Positions 21,896 through 33,418 of a stretch of DNA of 64,000 nucleotides are shown here, in pieces (position 1 is the first letter of the stretch; each line of letters opens with the position of its first letter). The notes under the pieces were generated by a model. That model did not search any database. It was not told the DNA's origin and was given only the letters and a program-made list of their open reading frames with translations. This DNA comes from Smallanthus sonchifolius (taxonomy: Eukaryota; Streptophyta; Magnoliopsida; Asterales; Asteraceae), in the NCBI GenBank assembly GCA_023525975.1, contig CM042030.1:27832350-27896349 (forward strand), written 5' to 3'. Both the position numbers and the translations under genes were made by a program.

Positions 21896-24800
21896 CATAA
21901 GTCAAACAGTTGAGGGTACGACTCCTTCATTTCCGTCTCCGTTTCCCATGTAGCTTCCGATCCCTTCCGATGCTTCCATTGGACTTTAACCAATCGAATA
22001 ACCTTATTACGTAAACGCTTCTCTTTCCTGTCTAAGATGGCCACAGGTTCTTCAATGTAGTTAAGGCTGTTGTCGACCTCGATGTCAGTAAGTGGTACGT
22101 GAGCCGTTTCATCCGCCAAACACTTTCGCAAGTGTGATACATGGAAGGTAGGATGAATCCCACTTAACTCATCAGGCAATTCCAACCGATAAGCGACTTC
22201 ACCAACCCGTGCCATAATCCTGAATGGTCCGATAAACCTCGGACTTAACTTTCCTCTCTTCCTGAATCGTATGATTCCCTTCCAGGGCGACACTTTCAAC
22301 ATTACTCTGTCCCCAACATTAAATTCAATAGGCCTTCGTCGTCTATCCGCGTAGGATTTCTGACGATCTTGGGCGGCCTTCATTCGTGCTTTGATCTGAT
22401 CAAACCTTTCCGACGTTTCTTTTACAACTTCAAGACTTCCCAATTCCTTCTGTCCAATCTCGCCCCAACAAACCGGGGTCCTGCATCTTCTCCCATACAA
22501 CATCTCGTAAGGCGGCATGCCTATCGTCGTGTGATAACTGTTGTTGTAGGAGAATTCGGCTAATGGCAGATGACTGTCCCAACTGCCACCAAAGTCGATA
22601 ATACAAGCACGAAGCATGTCCTCCAATGTCTGAATGGTCCTTTCGGTCTGACCATCCGTTTGCGGGTGGTATGCCGTGCTGATATTAAGTCTCGTACCCA
22701 TCGCCTCGTGAAATCTTTTCCAGAACCTCGATGTGAATCGTGTGTCCCGATCAGATACAATCGTCAGAGGCATCCCATGCCGCGCCACTACTTCGTTAAT
22801 AAATACTTCCGCTAACCTTTCCGACGAGAACGTCTCGCGAATAGGTAGAAAATGAGCACTCTTCGTTAAACGGTCCACAATTACCCAAATGGTGTCATGA
22901 CCTTTAGCTGTGCGAGGTAGCTTGGTTATGAAGTCCATAGTAATGTGTTCCCACTTCCATTCCGGTATCTCAAGTGGTTGAATTTTCCCATACGGTTTCT
23001 GGTGTTCGGCCTTCACTTGTGAGCAAGTCAAGCACTTGCTTACGTATTTCGTCACTTCGTGTTTCATCCCAGGCCACCAGTATTCCTTCTTCAGATCTTG
23101 GTACATTTTGTTGGTACCGGGATGGATAGAGTAACGAGACTTATGAGCCTCATCCAAGATTTTGGTCCTAAGCTCGCCACCCATAGGTATCCATACTCGA
23201 CCAAAACGTGTCCTAACACCAAGGGTGTTATATTCTAACTTATCCTGTTGGCCAACCATCCTTTCCTTCTTTATGTTTTCCCCCTTTAGTGCCTCTTCTT
23301 GAGCCTTTTCAATTTCCCTCATCACATCCGACGTTACCACCATTTGGCAAGCTTTCACTCTAATAGGAGCAGGCACATCCTTCCGGCTTAGAGCGTCAGC
23401 CACCACGTTTGCTTTTCCAGGATGGTACATGATTTCACAGTCATAGTCTTTCAAAAGTTCCAACCATCGCCTCTGCCTCATATTTAACTCCTTTTGCTCG
23501 AAGAAGTACTTCAGACTTTTGTGATCGGAGTATATGGTAAACTTTACCCCATAGAGGTAGTGCCTCCAAATTTTTAATGCAAACACAACAGCAGCAAGTT
23601 CCAAATCGTGAGTCGGATAGTTGACTTCATGAACCTTCAGCTGTCGTGATGCGTATGCGATCACTCTTCCACGTTGCATCAGCACACACCCCAACCCCTG
23701 ACCCGAAGCGTCAGAGTATACCACCAGGTCTTCATTGCCCTCGGGAAGGGCCAAGACTGGAGCTTGGGTTAGCTTTTCTTTTAACTCCTTAAATGCCTCA
23801 TCCTGCTTCGGACCCCATTCGTACTTTTCTTCCTTTCGTGTCAACTTTGTCAATGGCGAAGCTATTTTCGAGAAATCCTGAATGAATCTCCGATAGTAGC
23901 CTGCCAACCCTAAGAAACTGCGGATCTCCGTTGGCGTCTTAGGAATATCCCAGTCCCTTACCGTCGTTATCTTTGCTGGGTCTACCATAATGCCGTTCGG
24001 GTTAATGACGTGACCTAGGAATTGGACTTCCCTAAGCCAGAACGCGCATTTGGAGAACTTAGCATACAACTTCTCCTTCTTTAGAGCTTCCAATACTTCC
24101 TTCAAATGACATGCGTGATCACCCTCATTCTTGGAGTAGACGAGGATATCGTCAATGAACACAATTACCGATCGGTCCAGCATCGGTCGACACACCCTAT
24201 TCATCAAATCCATGAACGCTGCGGGGGCGTTCGTCAATCCGAAGGACATTACGCGGAACTCGAAATGTCCATAACGCGTGCGAAATGCAGTTTTCGGTAT
24301 GTCTTCTTCCCTCACCTTCAACTGATGGTACCCGGACCGAAGGTCGATTTTCGAGAACCAACTTGCGCCTTGCAATTGATCAAACAGGTCATCGATCCTT
24401 GGTAAAGGGTACTTGTTCTTTACCGTTCGTTTGTTCAACTCGCGATAATCGATACACATTCTCATCGAACCGTCTTTCTTTTTCACAAACAACACCGGAG
24501 CACCCCACGGCGAGATGCTTGGTTGGATAAATCCTTTCTCAAGTAACTCGTCTAGTTGTGCCATTAATTCTTTCATTTCCACTGGTGCTAGTCGATATGG
24601 AGCCTTAGCCACGGGCTGGGCATCTGGTACTAAGTCGATTCGAAATTCAATCTCTCTATCGGGTGGTATCCCAGGCAACTCCTCTGGAAACACCTCCGGG
24701 TACTCGCGTACCACGGGTACATCGTCCAGTTCTTTCACTTCCTTACACTTGTCAATTACGTATACCAGATAAGCCTCGCATCCGCGCCTCAAGTAATCTG

Positions 24801-26340
24801 CTGCCTTAATCATCGAGATGACGTTGGGCATCGGGGCATCGCGATCCCCAAGTACTTCCACTTCGCTACCGTCCGGAGCCTTGAGTCGGATTATCTTTCG
24901 TTTGCATATAATTTGAGCCTCGTTGGCAGTTAACCAATCCATACCTAACACGACATCAAACCCTCCCAAAACCATAACAAATAATCTGACGGGAAATCTA
25001 TGGCCTTCTATCTTTATCGTGGAATCGTCAACTACTTCGGTTACCGTTACGGTTCTACCCTCAGCGGTTTCTACATTAAAGGCTCGTTCTACTTTACTAA
25101 CCGTGTACTTTACTCGTTTACAGAAAGTTGCAGATATAAAACTCTTACTGGCACCCGAATCGAATAACACTGAAACAAAAGTGTTGTCAAGGATGAACGT
25201 ACCTGACGCCACATCGGGGTCATTCCTGGCCTGTTCTTGCGTTAGTGCATACGCTCGAGTCTTCGCTCGGGGCCTTTCCTCCCTCTTCTCTGGGCCTTTC
25301 CCTTTCCCGGTCTCGCCCATCCTGGGCTTAGTGCATTCCCGGCTCATGTGGCCACTCTCCCCACAGTTGTAGCATTTGATACTGTTCGGGCACTCTCGGG
25401 AGTAGTGCCCGGTCTTGCCACATTTGTAGCACAAATTCGATCCCAACCGGCATTCACCGGCATGCCTTCCCCCACACTTCCCACAGACTGCTAATTCATT
25501 TACCCTGGCCCGTTTGTCCTGAGCCCCAAACAACTTCCCACCCGATCGCTTAGCGGGAAAACTCAGCTTCTTCTTAGGCTCTTCAATGGCAACGACATTC
25601 AGTGCCAGATCATCAAATACCACGCCGCTCAGTTCTACTACCGAATCGTAGGTAGTAGGGGCGTTTGCCTTAACATATGTGCGGACCTTGTCCGGCAACC
25701 CTTGAATATAACAAGCGATCTTTCTTCCTTCAGTAGTGATAAGGTGTGGCACCAGACGTGCCAGTTCATTGAACCGTGTCGTATACTGCCGGTGCGTCAT
25801 GCTCCCAGCCTTCAAACCCAGAAATTCCCTTTCTACCTTTTCGATCTCATTCCTTGGACAGAAATTCTTGATCACCAAAGTTTTCAAATCATCCCACATC
25901 ATCGAATCAACCACCTCGTTCCCCTTAGCCTGGCGTACACCTTCCCACCAGTGAGATGCTTCCTCCCTCAAGGAGTTAGCAGCAAACTTCACGACCTGAT
26001 TCGGTCGACATTCACTCAGACGAATGGCGGCTTCCATACGAATTACCCAGTCAAAAGTAGCCACCGCGTCCTTCTTTCCAGTCAGAACCGGCGGGTCACA
26101 TACCTTGAATGACTTATAGTCGCAGCCGCGAGCAGGCGGTGCGTTAACGGCCTCAATGTTTGGAATATCAGTTGTCAGTTTAGATCCGCCCTCCTCATTA
26201 GCCTTCTTTAGTGATTCTGCCAGTAGTCCTGGCAAAGAAGCCTTCATCAATTCGGTGAACTCACGTGCCAGAGCCGCTCTTACTTCCGGTTCAAAAGTGA
26301 ATTGTTGTTCTTCAGCATGAGTCGGCTCAGTCCCGTGCAC
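21895..26340 (-). CDS. gag-pol: D-family gag-pol polyprotein, copy 1
   Basis: One open frame of 1481 codons. The gag core (about residues 75-240) is followed by three zinc knuckles (about 284-340; CGKCGGRHAGEC, CYKCGKTGHYSREC, CYNCGESGHMSREC). Protease FDSGAS is near 394, RT FIDDILVYS near 728-736, RNase H YSDASG near 877. Integrase has an HHCC zinc region and D1136, D1197, E1233 with the canonical 35-residue gap. A chromodomain-like tail ends in YPQLFDL. All catalytic residues are present. The frame is open for 46 more codons upstream but has no ATG there. Position 26470-26472 reads ATA where the relative C has its ATG, and a stop lies just before (26479-26481). The bounding codon at 26340 is GTG; the first in-frame ATG is at 26245-26247. 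Confidence 0.93.
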   Translation of the reverse strand: MHGTEPTHAEEQQFTFEPEVRAALAREFTELMKASLPGLLAESLKKANEEGGSKLTTDIPNIEAVNAPPARGCDYKSFKVCDPPVLTGKKDAVATFDWVIRMEAAIRLSECRPNQVVKFAANSLREEASHWWEGVRQAKGNEVVDSMMWDDLKTLVIKNFCPRNEIEKVEREFLGLKAGSMTHRQYTTRFNELARLVPHLITTEGRKIACYIQGLPDKVRTYVKANAPTTYDSVVELSGVVFDDLALNVVAIEEPKKKLSFPAKRSGGKLFGAQDKRARVNELAVCGKCGGRHAGECRLGSNLCYKCGKTGHYSRECPNSIKCYNCGESGHMSRECTKPRMGETGKGKGPEKREERPRAKTRAYALTQEQARNDPDVASGTFILDNTFVSVLFDSGASKSFISATFCKRVKYTVSKVERAFNVETAEGRTVTVTEVVDDSTIKIEGHRFPVRLFVMVLGGFDVVLGMDWLTANEAQIICKRKIIRLKAPDGSEVEVLGDRDAPMPNVISMIKAADYLRRGCEAYLVYVIDKCKEVKELDDVPVVREYPEVFPEELPGIPPDREIEFRIDLVPDAQPVAKAPYRLAPVEMKELMAQLDELLEKGFIQPSISPWGAPVLFVKKKDGSMRMCIDYRELNKRTVKNKYPLPRIDDLFDQLQGASWFSKIDLRSGYHQLKVREEDIPKTAFRTRYGHFEFRVMSFGLTNAPAAFMDLMNRVCRPMLDRSVIVFIDDILVYSKNEGDHACHLKEVLEALKKEKLYAKFSKCAFWLREVQFLGHVINPNGIMVDPAKITTVRDWDIPKTPTEIRSFLGLAGYYRRFIQDFSKIASPLTKLTRKEEKYEWGPKQDEAFKELKEKLTQAPVLALPEGNEDLVVYSDASGQGLGCVLMQRGRVIAYASRQLKVHEVNYPTHDLELAAVVFALKIWRHYLYGVKFTIYSDHKSLKYFFEQKELNMRQRRWLELLKDYDCEIMYHPGKANVVADALSRKDVPAPIRVKACQMVVTSDVMREIEKAQEEALKGENIKKERMVGQQDKLEYNTLGVRTRFGRVWIPMGGELRTKILDEAHKSRYSIHPGTNKMYQDLKKEYWWPGMKHEVTKYVSKCLTCSQVKAEHQKPYGKIQPLEIPEWKWEHITMDFITKLPRTAKGHDTIWVIVDRLTKSAHFLPIRETFSSERLAEVFINEVVARHGMPLTIVSDRDTRFTSRFWKRFHEAMGTRLNISTAYHPQTDGQTERTIQTLEDMLRACIIDFGGSWDSHLPLAEFSYNNSYHTTIGMPPYEMLYGRRCRTPVCWGEIGQKELGSLEVVKETSERFDQIKARMKAAQDRQKSYADRRRRPIEFNVGDRVMLKVSPWKGIIRFRKRGKLSPRFIGPFRIMARVGEVAYRLELPDELSGIHPTFHVSHLRKCLADETAHVPLTDIEVDNSLNYIEEPVAILDRKEKRLRNKVIRLVKVQWKHRKGSEATWETETEMKESYPQLFDL

Positions 26341-26478
26341 ACTAGCTTCTGGCTCAGTGTGAACACTTCCTTCTTCACTGTACTCCTGGTGAATAGGAGT
26401 TCTACCTCGGCCACCACCGGTACGACCACCGGTACGGCCCCCACCACGCTTTCCGTTCCCTCTTCTTGCTATTCCGTT

Positions 26479-26698
26479 CTACAAGACAAGGAAATCAAAT
26501 GTCATCACGCTAGTTAACAAATAGAATTCAACAAGCATTGTAAGATGTTAATATACACTGGCCATCTGCAATTAACCATTACACTACCTCTTGATTTCGA
26601 TTTGACCACCTTTGTGATTTCCATCAGAACCCAAGTCCTAACCTTAACACTTCCTAAGGCATACTATATATGTAAATATATATACACTACCTTCATAC
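26479..26698 (-). other. Predicted leader intron of D between primer site and gag
   Basis: On the minus strand CATCAG|GTATG (26698) and TTGTCTTGTAG|A (26479) resemble a plant 5' and 3' splice site. C has a similar pair at 46193-46415. Joining here does not supply an in-frame ATG to the gag frame, because a TAA stands in frame upstream. Confidence 0.4.
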
Positions 26699-26797
26699 CT
26701 GATGCTGTGGCTCGAGTTACCCGTACTGGCATCCGCTTTCGGTCCCATTCTCAGTTTAAGTTCAGACACAGGGAGTGTCCAAATCTCTCAAACTATT

Positions 26798-26809
26798 GCT
26801 CTGATACCA
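26798..26809 (-). promoter_or_regulatory. Primer binding site of D, copy 1
   Basis: Minus-strand TGGTATCAGAGC, three bases inside the LTR at 26813. The second internal region has it at 33876-33887. Confidence 0.93.
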
Positions 26810-26812
26810 ACT

Positions 26813-28932
26813 TGTGAGGCCCCAAACCCGGGAGGCCCCACGCGTTGGATTTACTCATTCACAAACAGTTCTCAAACTAGAATATCAAATAACGCAGCGG
26901 AAAATTTCATTTCAAACATAACATTACATCGTTTAACATGCGGAAGCGTAACATTTTCAAATACATGTACATAACAAAAACAACTCGTAACGGGATGCCA
27001 GTCTTCATATCATCCGGGTAACTCCTCAAGCCGCCCAGCATCACCGTCCATCATCATAACTTCCTTAACCTGAATGTGCATACTAAAAAGGTCAGCTACG
27101 CTGGTGAGTTCTAGTTTTAACATAAATCATTAACATCAAATATTTGCCAAAAACATAACATCATACTTTATTTAATAAAAGCGTACGTAAAATATGCAAT
27201 AACTTAACATCATCAAAACATCGTAACATAACATCGTAACAATAGTCAATATGAACCGAATCTGCGCCTTCTCGTAACCGTCAAATCCTTACATCGCATA
27301 CCAGCGGATGAACTTAAGGCTCGCTACCTCTAAGTCATCCGTCATCCAGGTCTCCTAAGGCTCGTTACCTCTAGGTGGACCAAACATACGTCTCCTAAGG
27401 CTCGTTACCTCTAGGTGGACCATACACACGTCTCCTAAGGCTCGTTACCTCTAGGTAGACCATACACACGTCTCCTAAGGCTCGTTACCTCTAGGAAGAC
27501 TAAACATACCATAGGCAATATTTCCTCGCAAGGAATAGTACCTTCCATCGGGATCCCGGTAATCCCATGGGCGACCGTCGTCACCCCATCCTCAACCAGT
27601 TGTACAACCGTTAGCCAGCCACAAAGGCCCCCCGTAAGGTAAGGCCAATACATACATACATGCATACTCTAGCTCCCGTAGGAACTCGTGGCAGATTCGT
27701 TCATTCGTGACTTTCATAAAAAAACTTTACCTCGTTTTAGTTAAAGCATTCGTACGTTTTATTAAATAACACTTCATTCGTAAACCTTTCACAACTTCGT
27801 TTGGCAAAATATTTTATAACATCATCTCGTAAACCTCGTTTCGTAAACATCTCATTAACTCGTTTCGTCTTCCCCTTTCGGAAGCATCGTTCATAAACCT
27901 CGTTTCGTAAACCTTGTTTCATAAACCTCGTTTCATAAACCTCGTTTCGTATGTATGCACACCAGCCCAAAACATTTAATTAAAACATTAAAAGAAGGGC
28001 TTCTAGAACTCACCTTATAAGTTACTCTTGGGTTGTCCTAAACAAAGGTCCAACAACGTCACTTCCGATCTGAATTGATTAATTAAATACACATCAGACC
28101 TAAATCCCGACTCTAACGGTTTACTCGTTCTGTTACAGGTGAATACACTGACTTCACCTACTGATGCAGACCAATCGAAACTACTTAGTTTCGACAGGTG
28201 CAGGCCCATCGAAACTTCTAGTTTCGACAACTGCAGGTCACTCGAAACTTCTAGTTTCGACAACTGCAGGTCACTCGAAACTTCTAGTTTCGACAACTGC
28301 AGGTCACTCGAAACTTCTAGTTTCGACACCTGCAGGCCACTCGAAACTTCTAGTTTCGACACCTGCAGGCCACTCGAAACTTCTAGTTTCGACACCTGTA
28401 GGCCACTCGAAACTCTAGTTTCGATACCTGCAGAACTCAGCTATCTTCCCCAAAAACCCTAACTTTCGCATGCAGGTCCGATCTTGTCAAGATCCGGACT
28501 TTTTGTATTCAAAACGTGTATTTTCCTTTCGTGATTCCAGATTTATAACCCTTTCCTCATTTGGTTTATAAAAACCCGTCATTTTCACAAAAATACCCGA
28601 AAACCCAAAAACGAACAAAAACTCAGATTTGGTTCGGGTGTTACCTGATTTCGAGATTCTGATCCGGAGGTTTTGCTCACGAGTTCAGTAGCAACAAGCT
28701 CCTTCAATCTCGGGTCGATCCGCCAACTTTCTCTCTCTACGGTTTCTCTCTCTAGATTCTTGCAAATGAGAGAAATGGTGTGTGTGTTGGCTATTTAAAG
28801 GGAGGAAACCCCCCCCCCCTTCCTTCAAGTTTGCCGGCCCAACCGGCCCGGCCCGTTACGCCTCGCCCTTTTATCCCGTTCGTCCCGGTTCAACCCGTTA
28901 TTTAAAATCCTCATTTATTTTGGGATGTTACA
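26813..28932 (-). repeat. D-family LTR, middle copy (shared)
   Basis: 2120 bp, nearly identical to the left copy; one visible private change is T at 27525. It is the 5' LTR of copy 1 and the 3' LTR of copy 2. Confidence 0.94.
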
Positions 28933-28972
28933 AGTCTACCCCCCTTACAATAGGTTTCGTCCCCGAAACCTA

Positions 28973-31900
28973 TCATAAGTCAAACAGTTGAGGGTACGAC
29001 TCCTTCATTTCCGTCTCCGTTTCCCATGTAGCTTCCGATCCCTTCCGATGCTTCCATTGGACTTTAACCAATCGAATAACCTTATTACGTAAACGCTTCT
29101 CTTTCCTGTCTAAGATGGCCACAGGTTCTTCAATGTAGTTAAGGCTGTTGTCGACCTCGATGTCAGTAAGTGGTACGTGAGCCGTTTCATCCGCCAAACA
29201 CTTTCGCAAGTGTGATACATGGAAGGTAGGATGAATCCCACTTAACTCATCAGGCAATTCCAACCGATAAGCGACTTCACCAACCCGTGCCATAATCCTG
29301 AATGGTCCGATAAACCTCGGACTTAACTTTCCTCTCTTCCTGAATCGTATGATTCCCTTCCAGGGCGACACTTTCAACATTACTCTGTCCCCAACATTAA
29401 ATTCAATAGGCCTTCGTCGTCTATCCGCGTAGGATTTCTGACGATCTTGGGCGGCCTTCATTCGTGCTTTGATCTGATCAAACCTTTCCGACGTTTCTTT
29501 TACAACTTCAAGACTTCCCAATTCCTTCTGTCCAATCTCGCCCCAACAAACCGGGGTCCTGCATCTTCTCCCATACAACATCTCGTAAGGCGGCATGCCT
29601 ATCGTCGTGTGATAACTGTTGTTGTAGGAGAATTCGGCTAATGGCAGATGACTGTCCCAACTGCCACCAAAGTCGATAATACAAGCACGAAGCATGTCCT
29701 CCAATGTCTGAATGGTCCTTTCGGTCTGACCATCCGTTTGCGGGTGGTATGCCGTGCTGATATTAAGTCTCGTACCCATCGCCTCGTGAAATCTTTTCCA
29801 GAACCTCGATGTGAATCGTGTGTCCCGATCAGATACAATCGTCAGAGGCATCCCATGCCGCGCCACTACTTCGTTAATAAATACTTCCGCTAACCTTTCC
29901 GACGAGAACGTCTCGCGAATAGGTAGAAAATGAGCACTCTTCGTTAAACGGTCCACAATTACCCAAATGGTGTCATGACCTTTAGCTGTGCGAGGTAGCT
30001 TGGTTATGAAGTCCATAGTAATGTGTTCCCACTTCCATTCCGGTATCTCAAGTGGTTGAATTTTCCCATACGGTTTCTGGTGTTCGGCCTTCACTTGTGA
30101 GCAAGTCAAGCACTTGCTTACGTATTTCGTCACTTCGTGTTTCATCCCAGGCCACCAGTATTCCTTCTTCAGATCTTGGTACATTTTGTTGGTACCGGGA
30201 TGGATAGAGTAACGAGACTTATGAGCCTCATCCAAGATTTTGGTCCTAAGCTCGCCACCCATAGGTATCCATACTCGACCAAAACGTGTCCTAACACCAA
30301 GGGTGTTATATTCTAACTTATCCTGTTGGCCAACCATCCTTTCCTTCTTTATGTTTTCCCCCTTTAGTGCCTCTTCTTGAGCCTTTTCAATTTCCCTCAT
30401 CACATCCGACGTTACCACCATTTGGCAAGCTTTCACTCTAATAGGAGCAGGCACATCCTTCCGGCTTAGAGCGTCAGCCACCACGTTTGCTTTTCCAGGA
30501 TGGTACATGATTTCACAGTCATAGTCTTTCAAAAGTTCCAACCATCGCCTCTGCCTCATATTTAACTCCTTTTGCTCGAAGAAGTACTTCAGACTTTTGT
30601 GATCGGAGTATATGGTAAACTTTACCCCATAGAGGTAGTGCCTCCAAATTTTTAATGCAAACACAACAGCAGCAAGTTCCAAATCGTGAGTCGGATAGTT
30701 GACTTCATGAACCTTCAGCTGTCGTGATGCGTATGCGATCACTCTTCCACGTTGCATCAGCACACACCCCAACCCCTGACCCGAAGCGTCAGAGTATACC
30801 ACCAGGTCTTCATTGCCCTCGGGAAGGGCCAAGACTGGAGCTTGGGTTAGCTTTTCTTTTAACTCCTTAAATGCCTCATCCTGCTTCGGACCCCATTCGT
30901 ACTTTTCTTCCTTTCGTGTCAACTTTGTCAATGGCGAAGCTATTTTCGAGAAATCCTGAATGAATCTCCGATAGTAGCCTGCCAACCCTAAGAAACTGCG
31001 GATCTCCGTTGGCGTCTTAGGAATATCCCAGTCCCTTACCGTCGTTATCTTTGCTGGGTCTACCATAATGCCGTTCGGGTTAATGACGTGACCTAGGAAT
31101 TGGACTTCCCTAAGCCAGAACGCGCATTTGGAGAACTTAGCATACAACTTCTCCTTCTTTAGAGCTTCCAATACTTCCTTCAAATGACATGCGTGATCAC
31201 CCTCATTCTTGGAGTAGACGAGGATATCGTCAATGAACACAATTACCGATCGGTCCAGCATCGGTCGACACACCCTATTCATCAAATCCATGAACGCTGC
31301 GGGGGCGTTCGTCAATCCGAAGGACATTACGCGGAACTCGAAATGTCCATAACGCGTGCGAAATGCAGTTTTCGGTATGTCTTCTTCCCTCACCTTCAAC
31401 TGATGGTACCCGGACCGAAGGTCGATTTTCGAGAACCAACTTGCGCCTTGCAATTGATCAAACAGGTCATCGATCCTTGGTAAAGGGTACTTGTTCTTTA
31501 CCGTTCGTTTGTTCAACTCGCGATAATCGATACACATTCTCATCGAACCGTCTTTCTTTTTCACAAACAACACCGGAGCACCCCACGGCGAGATGCTTGG
31601 TTGGATAAATCCTTTCTCAAGTAACTCGTCTAGTTGTGCCATTAATTCTTTCATTTCCACTGGTGCTAGTCGATATGGAGCCTTAGCCACGGGCTGGGCA
31701 TCTGGTACTAAGTCGATTCGAAATTCAATCTCTCTATCGGGTGGTATCCCAGGCAACTCCTCTGGAAACACCTCCGGGTACTCGCGTACCACGGGTACAT
31801 CGTCCAGTTCTTTCACTTCCTTACACTTGTCAATTACGTATACCAGATAAGCCTCGCATCCGCGCCTCAAGTAATCTGCTGCCTTAATCATCGAGATGAC

Positions 31901-33418
31901 GTTGGGCATCGGGGCATCGCGATCCCCAAGTACTTCCACTTCGCTACCGTCCGGAGCCTTGAGTCGGATTATCTTTCGTTTGCATATAATTTGAGCCTCG
32001 TTGGCAGTTAACCAATCCATACCTAACACGACATCAAACCCTCCCAAAACCATAACAAATAATCTGACGGGAAATCTATGGCCTTCTATCTTTATCGTGG
32101 AATCGTCAACTACTTCGGTTACCGTTACGGTTCTACCCTCAGCGGTTTCTACATTAAAGGCTCGTTCTACTTTACTAACCGTGTACTTTACTCGTTTACA
32201 GAAAGTTGCAGATATAAAACTCTTACTGGCACCCGAATCGAATAACACTGAAACAAAAGTGTTGTCAAGGATGAACGTACCTGACGCCACATCGGGGTCA
32301 TTCCTGGCCTGTTCTTGCGTTAGTGCATACGCTCGAGTCTTCGCTCGGGGCCTTTCCTCCCTCTTCTCTGGGCCTTTCCCTTTCCCGGTCTCGCCCATCC
32401 TGGGCTTAGTGCATTCCCGGCTCATGTGGCCACTCTCCCCACAGTTGTAGCATTTGATACTGTTCGGGCACTCTCGGGAGTAGTGCCCGGTCTTGCCACA
32501 TTTGTAGCACAAATTCGATCCCAACCGGCATTCACCGGCATGCCTTCCCCCACACTTCCCACAGACTGCTAATTCATTTACCCTGGCCCGTTTGTCCTGA
32601 GCCCCAAACAACTTCCCACCCGATCGCTTAGCGGGAAAACTCAGCTTCTTCTTAGGCTCTTCAATGGCAACGACATTCAGTGCCAGATCATCAAATACCA
32701 CGCCGCTCAGTTCTACTACCGAATCGTAGGTAGTAGGGGCGTTTGCCTTAACATATGTGCGGACCTTGTCCGGCAACCCTTGAATATAACAAGCGATCTT
32801 TCTTCCTTCAGTAGTGATAAGGTGTGGCACCAGACGTGCCAGTTCATTGAACCGTGTCGTATACTGCCGGTGCGTCATGCTCCCAGCCTTCAAACCCAGA
32901 AATTCCCTTTCTACCTTTTCGATCTCATTCCTTGGACAGAAATTCTTGATCACCAAAGTTTTCAAATCATCCCACATCATCGAATCAACCACCTCGTTCC
33001 CCTTAGCCTGGCGTACACCTTCCCACCAGTGAGATGCTTCCTCCCTCAAGGAGTTAGCAGCAAACTTCACGACCTGATTCGGTCGACATTCACTCAGACG
33101 AATGGCGGCTTCCATACGAATTACCCAGTCAAAAGTAGCCACCGCGTCCTTCTTTCCAGTCAGAACCGGCGGGTCACATACCTTGAATGACTTATAGTCG
33201 CAGCCGCGAGCAGGCGGTGCGTTAACGGCCTCAATGTTTGGAATATCAGTTGTCAGTTTAGATCCGCCCTCCTCATTAGCCTTCTTTAGTGATTCTGCCA
33301 GTAGTCCTGGCAAAGAAGCCTTCATCAATTCGGTGAACTCACGTGCCAGAGCCGCTCTTACTTCCGGTTCAAAAGTGAATTGTTGTTCTTCAGCATGAGT
33401 CGGCTCAGTCCCGTGCAC
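28973..33418 (-). CDS. gag-pol: D-family gag-pol polyprotein, copy 2
   Basis: Duplicate of the frame at 21895-26340, with the same translation over 1481 codons, the same zinc knuckles and catalytic residues, and the same missing upstream ATG (ATA at 33548-33550). Identity of two 4.4-kb frames points to duplication too recent for mutation, or to one locus assembled twice. Confidence 0.93.
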   Translation of the reverse strand: MHGTEPTHAEEQQFTFEPEVRAALAREFTELMKASLPGLLAESLKKANEEGGSKLTTDIPNIEAVNAPPARGCDYKSFKVCDPPVLTGKKDAVATFDWVIRMEAAIRLSECRPNQVVKFAANSLREEASHWWEGVRQAKGNEVVDSMMWDDLKTLVIKNFCPRNEIEKVEREFLGLKAGSMTHRQYTTRFNELARLVPHLITTEGRKIACYIQGLPDKVRTYVKANAPTTYDSVVELSGVVFDDLALNVVAIEEPKKKLSFPAKRSGGKLFGAQDKRARVNELAVCGKCGGRHAGECRLGSNLCYKCGKTGHYSRECPNSIKCYNCGESGHMSRECTKPRMGETGKGKGPEKREERPRAKTRAYALTQEQARNDPDVASGTFILDNTFVSVLFDSGASKSFISATFCKRVKYTVSKVERAFNVETAEGRTVTVTEVVDDSTIKIEGHRFPVRLFVMVLGGFDVVLGMDWLTANEAQIICKRKIIRLKAPDGSEVEVLGDRDAPMPNVISMIKAADYLRRGCEAYLVYVIDKCKEVKELDDVPVVREYPEVFPEELPGIPPDREIEFRIDLVPDAQPVAKAPYRLAPVEMKELMAQLDELLEKGFIQPSISPWGAPVLFVKKKDGSMRMCIDYRELNKRTVKNKYPLPRIDDLFDQLQGASWFSKIDLRSGYHQLKVREEDIPKTAFRTRYGHFEFRVMSFGLTNAPAAFMDLMNRVCRPMLDRSVIVFIDDILVYSKNEGDHACHLKEVLEALKKEKLYAKFSKCAFWLREVQFLGHVINPNGIMVDPAKITTVRDWDIPKTPTEIRSFLGLAGYYRRFIQDFSKIASPLTKLTRKEEKYEWGPKQDEAFKELKEKLTQAPVLALPEGNEDLVVYSDASGQGLGCVLMQRGRVIAYASRQLKVHEVNYPTHDLELAAVVFALKIWRHYLYGVKFTIYSDHKSLKYFFEQKELNMRQRRWLELLKDYDCEIMYHPGKANVVADALSRKDVPAPIRVKACQMVVTSDVMREIEKAQEEALKGENIKKERMVGQQDKLEYNTLGVRTRFGRVWIPMGGELRTKILDEAHKSRYSIHPGTNKMYQDLKKEYWWPGMKHEVTKYVSKCLTCSQVKAEHQKPYGKIQPLEIPEWKWEHITMDFITKLPRTAKGHDTIWVIVDRLTKSAHFLPIRETFSSERLAEVFINEVVARHGMPLTIVSDRDTRFTSRFWKRFHEAMGTRLNISTAYHPQTDGQTERTIQTLEDMLRACIIDFGGSWDSHLPLAEFSYNNSYHTTIGMPPYEMLYGRRCRTPVCWGEIGQKELGSLEVVKETSERFDQIKARMKAAQDRQKSYADRRRRPIEFNVGDRVMLKVSPWKGIIRFRKRGKLSPRFIGPFRIMARVGEVAYRLELPDELSGIHPTFHVSHLRKCLADETAHVPLTDIEVDNSLNYIEEPVAILDRKEKRLRNKVIRLVKVQWKHRKGSEATWETETEMKESYPQLFDL

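Noticed and set aside
24923..25372. Forward 149-residue frame inside D, with many others of 60-136 residues opposite gag-pol
   Set aside because: Shadows of the reverse-strand gag-pol frame; no domain, no promoter context, and the same frames recur in the second copy only because it is a duplicate.
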